A stretch of 14,112 bases of DNA from Pseudomonadota bacterium. GTDB taxonomy: Bacteria; Pseudomonadota; Alphaproteobacteria; Reyranellales; Reyranellaceae. Numbering within the stretch: the stretch's first letter is position 1; each line of letters starts with the position of its first letter. Location of the stretch: positions 1 through 14,112 of the forward strand of contig JAEWIV010000387.1 of the NCBI GenBank assembly GCA_023386865.1, in the 5' to 3' direction. Shown piece by piece: positions 6,754 to 14,079 of the stretch. A program made the position numbers and the translations under genes. The notes beneath the pieces are model-generated. The model searched no databases, was not told the DNA's origin, and saw only the letters and a program-made list of their open reading frames with translations.

Positions 6754-8223
6754 CTATCGGTGAGGGTCGGCGACGAACGGCCACTGCGCCCTGTCGACCT
6801 TGGTATAGGGCAGCAGCGACCAGTCGGGCACCAGAGCGCCGGGAGCGGCGACATAGACCACTTCGCTGGCGATCGGGGCATAGGCGGCGTGGAAGTGCTG
6901 CATGGACTTCACGACCACGACCTTCTTTGTCGAAGGATCGACGCCGAGCTTGGTGAAGCAGTCGCGGCTAAGGCACTGGGTGCGCTTGCTGTTGACGATC
7001 ACCGTGACGCCGTCGATCTGCAGGGCGGCGGCGTCGCCGATCGAACCCACGCTCTTGCGCTCGCCGCCGAACTCGATGGCGACGTTCTTGCCGAGCTTCA
7101 GCACCCGAGCGCGCGCATCGACCGGCGGCCCCGACTGAGGCCCGAGCTTGCCGCCGATACGGATGTCGAGCTCGGCGCCCTCGCCGACCTCGAAGGCGAG
7201 CTTCACGGCGCCGGGATCCCAGATCATGCCGAGGGCGGCATCCGCGACCTTGCGCTCGAGCAGCGCCTTCAGGATGAAGGTCGAATCGGAGGCCGCCCCG
7301 CCGCCGGCATTATCCGAGACGTCGGCCAGCACCATCGGCCTGGGCAGGTTGTGCGAGGAGACGCGCGCCATCGCCGCGTCGAGTGAGACGTATGGCGGCT
7401 GGGTCGCCTCGCGCATTGCGAAGAACTCCTGGCCGAGCTCGCGGGCCAGCCTGTCGGCCTTGGCCTTGTCGCCGTCGGTGATGGCGATCAGCTTGCTGCC
7501 CATCTCCTTGATGTCGGACCATGGGAAACCATGGGCGATCGACAGCGACAGCACGCCGTCCTTGCCTTCCATCGCCTGCAGCTTGTCGACGAAGCCGCGC
7601 ATCGGCTGCCGGGTGGTATGGAACACGCCGATCATCCTGCAATCCCACGCCGCCATGACCGGCTTGGTGCGGCCCTCGATGGCGCCCTCGATCACCGTGA
7701 AGAGGTCGTCGGCGCGTTCCGGCACGTCGACATGCGGATACTCCTTGAAGAGCACCAAGGCGGTGGCGTCGCGCAGCGTGCCCTCGCCAATGTTGCAATG
7801 CAGGTCGAGCTCGGCGCCGACCGGAACGTCCGGCCCGACGACCTTGCGCACGGCCGCCAGGATGTCGCTTTCGCAGTCGTCGTAACCCTCGGCGACCATC
7901 GCGCCGTGCATGGAGAGCAGCACGCCGTCGACCGGCAGGGCGGCCTTGAGATCGTCGACGATCTCGTCGCGGAAGGCTTCGTAGACTTTCTTCACCGTCT
8001 TGCCGGCAGGCTGGGCGAAGGCGCAGAGGCTTTCGACCACCTGCCAGCCTTTGGCCTCGGCGCGCCCGCGCCCGACGGCGAGCGGCGCGCCGAACATCGG
8101 CACGTTCTTGCCGTAGCTGCCTTTGCGGAAGAGGCAGGTGTCCTCGAATAGCTGCTGACCGGTGGGGATGGAGGCGAAGGTATTGGTCTCGGTGCCGAGA
8201 CAGGCAGTGAAGATCTTTTTCAT
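6754..8223 (-). CDS. M81 family metallopeptidase (MlrC/microcystinase C-like)
   Basis: A 489-residue protein of the MlrC family, zinc enzymes typified by the microcystin-degrading peptidase MlrC; most members have unknown substrates. The N-terminus (ACLGTETNTFA, 7-17) and SMHGAMVAEG (104-113) are family hallmarks. The likely metal ligands are His106, Asp140 and His142 in DLHCN, and His164. Their spacing (34, 2 and 22 residues) equals that of His150, Asp184, His186 and His208, which I recall as proposed ligands in MlrC. Further matches are AHGFPWSD (229-236) and DNAGGGAASDST (305-316). No signal peptide is seen, so it is probably cytosolic. ATG at 8223 is the natural start, though no good Shine-Dalgarno sequence precedes it. 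It is last in a minus-strand block with a peptide-type ABC importer, suggesting action on imported peptides or peptide-like compounds. Confidence 0.9.
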   Translation of the reverse strand: MKKIFTACLGTETNTFASIPTGQQLFEDTCLFRKGSYGKNVPMFGAPLAVGRGRAEAKGWQVVESLCAFAQPAGKTVKKVYEAFRDEIVDDLKAALPVDGVLLSMHGAMVAEGYDDCESDILAAVRKVVGPDVPVGAELDLHCNIGEGTLRDATALVLFKEYPHVDVPERADDLFTVIEGAIEGRTKPVMAAWDCRMIGVFHTTRQPMRGFVDKLQAMEGKDGVLSLSIAHGFPWSDIKEMGSKLIAITDGDKAKADRLARELGQEFFAMREATQPPYVSLDAAMARVSSHNLPRPMVLADVSDNAGGGAASDSTFILKALLERKVADAALGMIWDPGAVKLAFEVGEGAELDIRIGGKLGPQSGPPVDARARVLKLGKNVAIEFGGERKSVGSIGDAAALQIDGVTVIVNSKRTQCLSRDCFTKLGVDPSTKKVVVVKSMQHFHAAYAPIASEVVYVAAPGALVPDWSLLPYTKVDRAQWPFVADPHR

Positions 8224-8264
8224 GGGGCGCGATCTTGGGGGAGAGGGAAGATCGCTGCAACCAT

Positions 8265-8340
8265 TGTCGTCCTGAGTACAGCGAAGGACCTCATCGCCGT
8301 CGGATAGGGCATCAGATCCTTCGCTGTGCTCAGGACGACA
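8265..8340. repeat. Palindromic intergenic element A
   Basis: Two 27-base arms (8265-8291 and 8314-8340) are inverted repeats with only two mismatches, around a 22-base centre. The element fills most of the gap between the aidB-like gene and the M81 gene. It shares the 20-base string AGCGAAGGACCTCATCGCCG (8280-8299) with element B, so both belong to one repeat family. The right arm contains the stop codon of the aidB-like gene. No transposase is attached, so it is a REP/MITE-like element. Confidence 0.85.
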
Positions 8341-9958
8341 GGGCGCGATCCATCAACTTTGTTTCTGCTCCGCCCAGATCCGCCGTTCCGAACTGCGCAA
8401 ATCTCGCGCCGCCGCCGAGCCGCGTGTCGCCATAGAGCGCCGCGAACGCCGAATTCGCCTCGGCCAGCGCGGCGAGCGCGGCGATCTTGGCCAGCCCCTC
8501 GCACAGGAAGCGGGCGCGACGCTCGGCGTCGCCCGATTGCAGCACCTTGGCCAGGGTGTCGGCGAGCGGGCGCACGTCGAAGGCGGGCGCCGCCGTACGC
8601 GCGAGCGCGCTCACCGTCGCCATGGCCTGGTCGGTATGGCGTCCGGCGGCGCGCAGCACGTCGAGCGCCATCACGTTGCCCGAGCCTTCCCAGATGGCGT
8701 TGAGCGGCGATTCGCGGAAATAGCGCGCCAGCGGCAGGTCCTCGGTGTAGCCGTTGCCGCCCAGGCATTCGAGGGATTCGTAGACCAGCTGCGGCGTGCT
8801 CTTGCACACCAGGAACTTCACCGCCGGCGTCAGCAGGCGCACGTAGGTCGCTTCGGCCGGATCGTCATGGGCGCGCTCGGAAGCGCGGCAGAGGCGGAAC
8901 ACCAGCGCCACCTGGGCCTCGAGCTCGAGGGCGAGGTCGGCGACGGTGGCGCGCATCGACGGCTGGTCGACCAGACGCTTCTGGAAGACCGAGCGGTTGC
9001 GGATGTGGTTCAGCGCCTGGGAGAGCGCGATGCGCGACTGGCCCGCCGAGGCAATGGCGCAGTCGAGCCGCGTCAGGTTCACCATCTCGATGATGGTACG
9101 CACGCCCGCGCCTTCGGGCCCGACACGCTCGGCCCAGGCGCCGTGGAACTCGACCTCGGAGGAGGCATTCGACTTGTTGCCGAGCTTGTCCTTCAGGCGC
9201 TGGAAGCGGATCTGGTTCTTCGAGCCGTCGGGCCGATAGCGCGGCATCAGATAGCAGGTCAAACCGCCCTCGGCCTGGGCCAGCACCAGGAAGGCATCGC
9301 ACATCGGCGCCGACATGAACCATTTGTGGCCGGTGATCTCGACATGATCGCCGTGCGCCGAGGCTTGGGTGATGTTGGCGCGCACGTCGGTGCCGCCCTG
9401 GCGCTCGGTCATGCCCATGCCGAGCGTCACCCCCGTCTTCTCCCACCACGGCAACGGCCGCGGATCGTAGGTGCGGGTCTGGATTTTGGGCAGCCATTTT
9501 GCCAGCAGCGCGGGCTCGGCGCGCAGCGCGCCGATGCAGGCATGCGTCATGGTGATCGGGCACATGTGCCCGCTCTCGGCCTGGGTGGCGAGATAGAGCC
9601 GCACGGCGCGCGTGGAGACCGGTGCTGCCTTGTCGCTGCCGTCGTGGGCCGAGGCATGGATGCCATGGCCGACGCTCTTGGCCATCATGGCGTGATAGGC
9701 GGGATGGAACTCGACCAGGTCGAGCCGGTTGCCCTTGCCGTCCATGATGTGGAGCTTGGGCGGGTTCTCGTTGGCGACGCGGCCGAGATCGAGCGTGGCG
9801 GCCGCGCCGTAGTCCTTGCCGCAGGCGCTGAGGTTCGCGATGTCGAGCCCGGCGCGCGCCGCGGCATCCGCCAGCGGCCGGTCGGCGCTGAACAGGTCGA
9901 CGTCGCCGAACGCCGGCGACTGGTTGAACGAGGCGTCTTCGAGCAGCCCGGAGGACAT
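8330..9958 (-). CDS. aidB: AidB-like acyl-CoA dehydrogenase family protein
   Basis: A 542-residue FAD-dependent acyl-CoA dehydrogenase-fold protein, almost the length of E. coli AidB (541). AidB belongs to the adaptive response to alkylating agents and has weak isovaleryl-CoA dehydrogenase activity. Signs of this subfamily are the N-terminal FNQSP (11-15), LGRVANENPPKLH (58-70), HPAYHAMM (85-92), CPITMTHA (133-140), the flavin-region MGMTERQGGTDVRAN (181-195) and ECLGGNGYTEDLPLARYFRE (397-416). Glu424 in WEGSGNVMALDVLR matches the acyl-CoA dehydrogenase catalytic base (Glu425 in AidB, from memory). The C-terminus ends in a conserved-looking DRA, then ALSS and a stop codon supplied by a palindromic repeat. 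No ada or alkylation-repair gene is nearby, so a role in branched-chain acyl-CoA metabolism is an alternative. No clear ribosome binding site precedes the ATG. Confidence 0.9.
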   Translation of the reverse strand: MSSGLLEDASFNQSPAFGDVDLFSADRPLADAAARAGLDIANLSACGKDYGAAATLDLGRVANENPPKLHIMDGKGNRLDLVEFHPAYHAMMAKSVGHGIHASAHDGSDKAAPVSTRAVRLYLATQAESGHMCPITMTHACIGALRAEPALLAKWLPKIQTRTYDPRPLPWWEKTGVTLGMGMTERQGGTDVRANITQASAHGDHVEITGHKWFMSAPMCDAFLVLAQAEGGLTCYLMPRYRPDGSKNQIRFQRLKDKLGNKSNASSEVEFHGAWAERVGPEGAGVRTIIEMVNLTRLDCAIASAGQSRIALSQALNHIRNRSVFQKRLVDQPSMRATVADLALELEAQVALVFRLCRASERAHDDPAEATYVRLLTPAVKFLVCKSTPQLVYESLECLGGNGYTEDLPLARYFRESPLNAIWEGSGNVMALDVLRAAGRHTDQAMATVSALARTAAPAFDVRPLADTLAKVLQSGDAERRARFLCEGLAKIAALAALAEANSAFAALYGDTRLGGGARFAQFGTADLGGAETKLMDRALSS

Positions 9959-9970
9959 GTCTAAGCTTAC

Positions 9971-10047
9971 TGTCGTCCCGAGCGTAAGCGAAGGACCTCA
10001 TCGCCGCTTGCCGGCGGCATGAGAGCCTTCGCTGCGCTCAGGAAGAC
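9971..10047. repeat. Palindromic intergenic element B
   Basis: A second member of the element A family lies in the gap between the dodecin and aidB-like genes. The outer arms (about 9972-9999 and 10021-10047) pair imperfectly, with an extra base in the left arm. Pairing extends inward, because CTCATCGCCGC on the left partly mirrors GCGGCATGAG on the right. It contains AGCGAAGGACCTCATCGCCG at 9987-10006, identical to element A. Confidence 0.8.
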
Positions 10048-10075
10048 CGGCAGGCGGCGCCCCGCGCTGCCCCGC

Positions 10076-10291
10076 TCAGCCGCCGCCTTCGTACTTGAAG
10101 GAGAGCTTCAGCTTGGTGCGGTAGGCCGTGACCTTGCCCTTTTCAATGACCAGGTCCTGCTCGACGACCTCGGCGACGCGCAGGTCGCGCAGGGACTTGG
10201 CGGCGCGATCGACCGCCGCCTTTGCCGCCGCCTCCCAGGATTGGGTGCTGGTGCCTACGAGCTCGATGACCTTGTAGACGCTGTCCGCCAT
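10076..10291 (-). CDS. Dodecin family protein
   Basis: Dodecins are very small cytosolic proteins that form hollow dodecamers binding flavins, thought to store or buffer riboflavin, FMN or FAD. This one has 71 residues, the usual length. VYKVIELVGTSTQSWE (5-20) is the first strand and helix start, followed by an Ala-rich helix and two further strands ending LSFKYEG (63-69). ATG at 10291 is chosen because AGGGAGG lies five bases upstream; an earlier ATG at 10309 would add six residues and lacks such a site. At the position of the flavin-stacking Trp of typical dodecins (LDWFEV) this protein has LRVAEV (37-42), so that Trp is absent. That is a known-looking subgroup, but flavin binding should not be assumed. 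It lies 110 bases downstream of the ABC ATPase gene. Confidence 0.88.
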   Translation of the reverse strand: MADSVYKVIELVGTSTQSWEAAAKAAVDRAAKSLRDLRVAEVVEQDLVIEKGKVTAYRTKLKLSFKYEGGG

Positions 10292-10296
10292 GTGAG

Positions 10297-10303
10297 CCTC
10301 CCT
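10297..10303 (-). promoter_or_regulatory. Strong ribosome binding site of the dodecin gene
   Basis: The minus strand reads AGGGAGG five bases before ATG 10291. It is one of the best Shine-Dalgarno matches in the window and decides the dodecin start. Confidence 0.7.
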
Positions 10304-10401
10304 CGACACGGGTTCGCCGTCTCAACTCCGTGCCGGTCAAGGGGGAGGCGCGGCAGCGGATGCCTGAAGGGCCTTTCCTTGCCGCCCAGTCTATCACCGA
10401 A

Positions 10402-12033
10402 TCAGGCGGCCGCGAACTTGCCGAACTCCCAGTGCCGGCCGGGAGCGGCGGCGAACAGGGCCTTGGTGTAGTCGTCGCGCGGCGAGCCGAAGACCTGCTC
10501 CGCCGAGCCGTACTCGACGACGCGGCCCTTGCTCATGACGGCGACGTAGTCGCAGATCTGGGCGGCGACGCGCAGGTCGTGGGTGATGAACAGCACCGCG
10601 AGGTTGAGACGCTGGCGGATCTCGTCCAGCAGCTCCAGCACCTGCTTCTGCACCGACACGTCGAGCGCCGACACCGCCTCGTCGGCGATCAGGAGCTCGG
10701 GCTCCATGGCGAGCGCGCGGGCGATGCAGATGCGCTGGCGCTGGCCGCCCGAGAACTGGTGCGGGAAGCGGTCGAGCGAGTTGGGATCGAGCCGCACCGT
10801 CTCCATCAGCTTGCGGGCGCGCTTCAGCGCTTCCTCGCGCTTCAGGCCGAAGTTCATCGGCCCCTCGATGATGAACTCGCCCACGGTGATGCGTGGGTTC
10901 ATCGAGCGGTAGGGATCCTGGAAGACGATCTGCACCTTGCGGCGATGCGGGCGCAGCTTGCCGGCCGTCATGGTGGCGATCTCGGTGTCGCCGAGGAAGA
11001 CCTTTCCCTCGGTCGGATCGATCAGGCGGGCGATGCAACGCGCCACCGTCGACTTGCCCGAGCCCGATTCGCCCACGATGCCGAGCGTCTCGCCCTTGCG
11101 GATGTCGAGGTCGACGTCGACCGCGGCCTTCACCACGCGCGCCTTCTGGAAGAAGCTCTTGCCGCTGTAGACCTTGCCGAGCTTCTCGGTGCGCAGGACG
11201 GTGATGCCCTCCTTGCGCACGCCGCGGTGCTGCGGATGGATCGACGGCACCGAGGAGATCAGCATCTTGGTATAGGCCTGCTGCGGACGCGCCAGGATCT
11301 GCTCGGTCGGTCCCATCTCGACGAGCTGGCCCCAGCGCAGCACGGCCACGCGATGGGCGATCTCGGCGACGACGCCGAAATCGTGGGTGATGAAGAGCAC
11401 GCCCGTGCCCTGGCCCGCCTGCAGCTCGGCGATCAGCTTCAGGATCTCGGCCTGGGTGGTGACGTCGAGCGCGGTGGTCGGCTCGTCGGCGATCAGCAGC
11501 ACCGGATCGAGCACCAGGGCCATGGCGATCATGATGCGCTGGCGCTGGCCGCCCGAAAGCTGGTGCGGATAGGAGGCGTAGATGCGCTCGGGTTCCGGCA
11601 GCTTCACGCGGCCCAGGATGCCCAGGATCTTGGCGCGCCGCTCGCCGGCATCGAGCTTGGTGTGGGTCGAGAGCACCTCGTCGATCTGCTCGCCGCAGGT
11701 CATGACCGGGTTCAGCGCGGTCATCGGTTCCTGGAAGATCATCGACATGCGCGTGCAGCGCAGCTCGCGCAGCCGGTCCTCGCTGGCGGCCAGGATGTTC
11801 TCGCCCTGCAGCAGGATCTCGCCGGTGCTGGGTTTCAGCGCCTTGGCCAGCAGGCCCATGACGGTGAAGGCGATCACCGACTTGCCCGATCCCGATTCGC
11901 CCACCAGGCAGACGATCTCGCCGGGATTGACGGTGAAGCTCACCTTGTCGACGGCGAACTCGCGATCGGCTCCCTTGGGCAGCGTGACGGAAAGGTTCCG
12001 GACTTCGAGGACAGGTTTCTTCGCTTCGCTCAT
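10402..12033 (-). CDS. Dipeptide/oligopeptide-type ABC transporter ATP-binding protein (two fused ATPase domains)
   Basis: A 543-residue double ATPase (DppD-DppF fusion, GsiA-like) that powers substrate import through the two permeases encoded upstream. Domain 1 has Walker A GESGSGKS (45-52), Q-loop Gln101, signature LSGGQRQR (159-166), Walker B ending IADEP (181-185) and the switch His217. After a linker containing a short oligopeptide-transporter type segment (about 245-270), domain 2 has Walker A (321-328), Gln372, FSGGQRQR (427-434), IADEA (449-453) and His485. All key residues are present in both halves, so both sites should be competent. The C-terminus is short, ending KFAAA. It is separated from the second permease by 130 bases that carry a palindromic element, but reads in the same direction and probably shares its transcript. 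Dipeptides, oligopeptides or glutathione are possible substrates; the sequence does not choose. Confidence 0.95.
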   Translation of the reverse strand: MSEAKKPVLEVRNLSVTLPKGADREFAVDKVSFTVNPGEIVCLVGESGSGKSVIAFTVMGLLAKALKPSTGEILLQGENILAASEDRLRELRCTRMSMIFQEPMTALNPVMTCGEQIDEVLSTHTKLDAGERRAKILGILGRVKLPEPERIYASYPHQLSGGQRQRIMIAMALVLDPVLLIADEPTTALDVTTQAEILKLIAELQAGQGTGVLFITHDFGVVAEIAHRVAVLRWGQLVEMGPTEQILARPQQAYTKMLISSVPSIHPQHRGVRKEGITVLRTEKLGKVYSGKSFFQKARVVKAAVDVDLDIRKGETLGIVGESGSGKSTVARCIARLIDPTEGKVFLGDTEIATMTAGKLRPHRRKVQIVFQDPYRSMNPRITVGEFIIEGPMNFGLKREEALKRARKLMETVRLDPNSLDRFPHQFSGGQRQRICIARALAMEPELLIADEAVSALDVSVQKQVLELLDEIRQRLNLAVLFITHDLRVAAQICDYVAVMSKGRVVEYGSAEQVFGSPRDDYTKALFAAAPGRHWEFGKFAAA

Positions 12034-12045
12034 TACAAACTACCC

Positions 12046-12150
12046 GTCGTCCCGACCGGAGCGCGCAGCGCGGAGTGGAGGGACCTTGCTTCAATCATTG
12101 TGATCTTGCGGTCGAGAGAAGACCCTCGACTGCGCTTCGCTTTGCTCGGG
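12046..12150. repeat. Divergent palindromic element C between permease and ATPase genes
   Basis: The left part starts GTCGTCCCGA (12046-12055), as element B does at 9972. The right part (CTTCGCTTTGCTC, 12135-12147) resembles the right arm of element A. Internal pairing is imperfect; for example AGTGGAGGG near 12074 faces CCCTCGACT near 12123. It may be a degraded or different member of the same family, interrupting the permease-ATPase gap. Confidence 0.4.
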
Positions 12151-12170
12151 GTGTGATGCTGCATCACACC
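12150..12170. repeat. Perfect 21-bp palindrome over the stop codon of the second permease gene
   Basis: GGTGTGATGC (12150-12159) and GCATCACACC (12161-12170) are perfect inverted repeats around one central T. The permease stop codon (12164-12166) lies within the right arm. It could be a transcript hairpin at the end of the permease message or an operator; there is no T-run to make it a normal terminator. Confidence 0.75.
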
Positions 12171-13099
12171 TTCTTGCTCATCTTCGGATCCAGCGTGTCG
12201 CGCAGGCCGTCGCCCATGATGTTGATCGCGAGCACGGTGACGGCCAGGAAAATGGCGGGATAGAAGATGTTGTGCGGGAACACGCGGAACAGCGTGCGGC
12301 CCTCGGCCATGATGTTGCCCCAGCTCGGGATCTCCGGCGGGATGCCGATGCCGAGGAAGGAGAGGGCGGCCTCGACCAGGATGGCGGCGGCGGCCAGGAA
12401 GGTGCCCTGCACGATCAGCGGCGCGATGGTGTTGGGCAGGATGTGGCGGAACATCAGCACCCAGGTCGGCGTGCCGACCGAGATGGCGCCTTCGACATAG
12501 GGCTCCTCGCGCACGGTCAGCACGATCGAGCGCACCAGGCGCACGACGCGCGGCACGTCGGGCACGACGATGGCGAAGATCACCGTGACCAGGCCGGCGC
12601 GCCAGATCGAGACCATGGCGATGGCGAGCAAGATGCCCGGAATCGCCATCAGGCCGTCCATGATGCGCATGATGATGCCGTCGAGCCATCGTATGTAGCC
12701 CGAGACCAGGCCGATCACGACGCCGATCGCAATGGCGATCAGGGCGACCGCGATGCCGACCGCCAGCGACACGCGCGTGCCGTAGATGACGCGGCTGTAG
12801 ACGTCTCGGCCCAGGCTGTCGGTGCCCATGATGGCGACGCGCTTGACGGTGGTGCCGTCGTCCATGCGCATGGTGATCTCGGTGCCCGGCTTCTTGTTGC
12901 GCGCCGCGGGATCGATGCGGGTCGGGTCGACGGTGCCCAGGACGGGCGCCAGGGCGGCGATCACCAGCATGATGAGCAGGATGGTGCCGCCGATGATGAC
13001 ATTCGGGTTGCGAAGGGCGACGAGCCACAGGCTCTTGCGCTTGGTCGATGCCGCCGCGATCGAGGCGGAGTCGACGAGGTCTTCTGTCGCGACGGTCAA
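12164..13099 (-). CDS. Dipeptide/oligopeptide ABC transporter permease (DppC-type)
   Basis: A 311-residue inner-membrane permease, the partner of the DppB-type permease encoded just upstream. The cytoplasmic N-terminus is followed by a first membrane helix at about 34-54, the DppC-type periplasmic loop ending MGTDSLGRDVYSRVIYGTR (91-109), and further helices at about 112-135, 145-165, 225-250 and 280-297. The ATPase-contacting EAA-type loop is EGAISVG then LMFRHILPN (203-209 and 215-223). The start is TTG at 13099, whose first four bases TTGA overlap the TGA stop of the preceding permease, a typical translational-coupling junction; AGGA lies about eight bases before it. No ATG lies before the first membrane helix, so the TTG start is well supported. 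Confidence 0.94.
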   Translation of the reverse strand: MTVATEDLVDSASIAAASTKRKSLWLVALRNPNVIIGGTILLIMLVIAALAPVLGTVDPTRIDPAARNKKPGTEITMRMDDGTTVKRVAIMGTDSLGRDVYSRVIYGTRVSLAVGIAVALIAIAIGVVIGLVSGYIRWLDGIIMRIMDGLMAIPGILLAIAMVSIWRAGLVTVIFAIVVPDVPRVVRLVRSIVLTVREEPYVEGAISVGTPTWVLMFRHILPNTIAPLIVQGTFLAAAAILVEAALSFLGIGIPPEIPSWGNIMAEGRTLFRVFPHNIFYPAIFLAVTVLAINIMGDGLRDTLDPKMSKKV

Positions 13100-14037
13100 T
13101 AGCGGATCCTCGGATCGAAAACGGTGTAGCTGATGTCGATCAGCAGGTTGATCACGACATAGACCACCGAGAACATCAGGATGACGGTCTGGATGGTCGG
13201 GAAGTCACGGCTGAGCACGGCCTCGACGGTGAGGCGGCCGAGGCCCGGCAGGCCGAACACGCTCTCGGTCACCACGGCGCCGCCGATCAGGATGGCGACG
13301 CCGAGACCGATCACGGTCAGGATCGGCACGGCGGCGTTGCGCAGCGCATGGCGCATCAGCACGACGCGATTGCTGAGGCCTTTGGCGCGGGCGGTGCGGA
13401 TGTAGTCCTCGTTCAGCACTTCCAGCACCGAGGCGCGGGTGATGCGCGAGATCAGCGCGATGAAGCCGACCGACAGGGTCAGCGACGGCAGGATCATGCG
13501 CTCGAGGAACTGCCAGAAATTGACGCCGATGCGGATATAGCCCTGGACCGGCAGCCAGCCGAGCTCGATGGCGAAGACGTAGATCAGGCAATAGCCGATG
13601 ACGAAGCCCGGCACCGAGAAGCCCATCACCGCGAAAGCCATCACCAGACGGTCGAACAGCGAGCCCTGCCGGTAGGCGGCGAGCACGCCGATCGGCACCG
13701 AGACGGCGACGGCGAAGATCAGGGTGCAGACGGCGAGCGCCAGGGTCGGCTCGATGCGCTGGGCGATCAGCTCGGCCACGGTCTTCTTGAAGAAGAAGCT
13801 CTCGCCGAAATTGCCCTGCAAAATATTGCCGATCCAGATGGCGAACTGCGTCCAGATCGGCTCGTTCAGCCCGAGCTTCTCGCGGATGTCATTGATCTGG
13901 TCGGTGGTGGCGTTGTCGCCCGCGATCACCGCGGCCGGATCGCCCGGCGTGAGGCGCAGCATGAGGAAGACCAGCACCGCCACCACCGTGAGGACGGGGA
14001 TGATGGCGACGAGACGACGGGCGATGAAATCGAGCAT
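13096..14037 (-). CDS. Dipeptide/oligopeptide ABC transporter permease (DppB-type)
   Basis: A 313-residue inner-membrane permease of the DppB/OppB class. It starts MLDFIARRL with a first membrane helix at about 9-28, followed by the family motif LRLTPGDPA (27-35) and the periplasmic region with LGLNEPIW (55-62) and GNFGES (75-80). Further helices lie at about 98-121, 130-157, 182-198, 236-258 and 283-302. The EAA loop reads DYIRTARAKGLSN then MRHALRN (211-223 and 228-234), the contact to the ATPase. ATG 14037 gives a full-length product; an AGAGG lies rather far upstream, at about 13 bases. It is the first transporter gene in the window. The substrate-binding protein gene normally found with such systems would have to lie beyond the right edge. 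Confidence 0.95.
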   Translation of the reverse strand: MLDFIARRLVAIIPVLTVVAVLVFLMLRLTPGDPAAVIAGDNATTDQINDIREKLGLNEPIWTQFAIWIGNILQGNFGESFFFKKTVAELIAQRIEPTLALAVCTLIFAVAVSVPIGVLAAYRQGSLFDRLVMAFAVMGFSVPGFVIGYCLIYVFAIELGWLPVQGYIRIGVNFWQFLERMILPSLTLSVGFIALISRITRASVLEVLNEDYIRTARAKGLSNRVVLMRHALRNAAVPILTVIGLGVAILIGGAVVTESVFGLPGLGRLTVEAVLSRDFPTIQTVILMFSVVYVVINLLIDISYTVFDPRIRY

Positions 14038-14079
14038 TCCGGTCCGATGACCTCTTTACTTCAAAGATGGCCTTTGCGG

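Noticed and set aside
8537..9964. A 475-codon plus-strand open frame opposite the aidB-like gene
   Set aside because: It mirrors an acyl-CoA dehydrogenase gene with full family motifs; its low-complexity composition is typical of an antisense artefact.
8265..12150. CRISPR array or IS element ends
   Set aside because: The repeats are few, widely spaced, palindromic and separated by genes. There are no short regular spacers and no transposase.
10330..12156. A 608-codon open frame on the plus strand, opposite the ABC ATPase gene
   Set aside because: The minus-strand frame has every ABC ATPase motif. The opposite frame is rich in His, Asp, Arg and Gly, as expected for a mirror frame of GC-rich DNA, and matches nothing.
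12151..12169. CRP-like site TGTGA...TCACA in the palindrome
   Set aside because: The half sites are separated by seven bases rather than the six required, and the site covers a stop codon in the middle of an operon.
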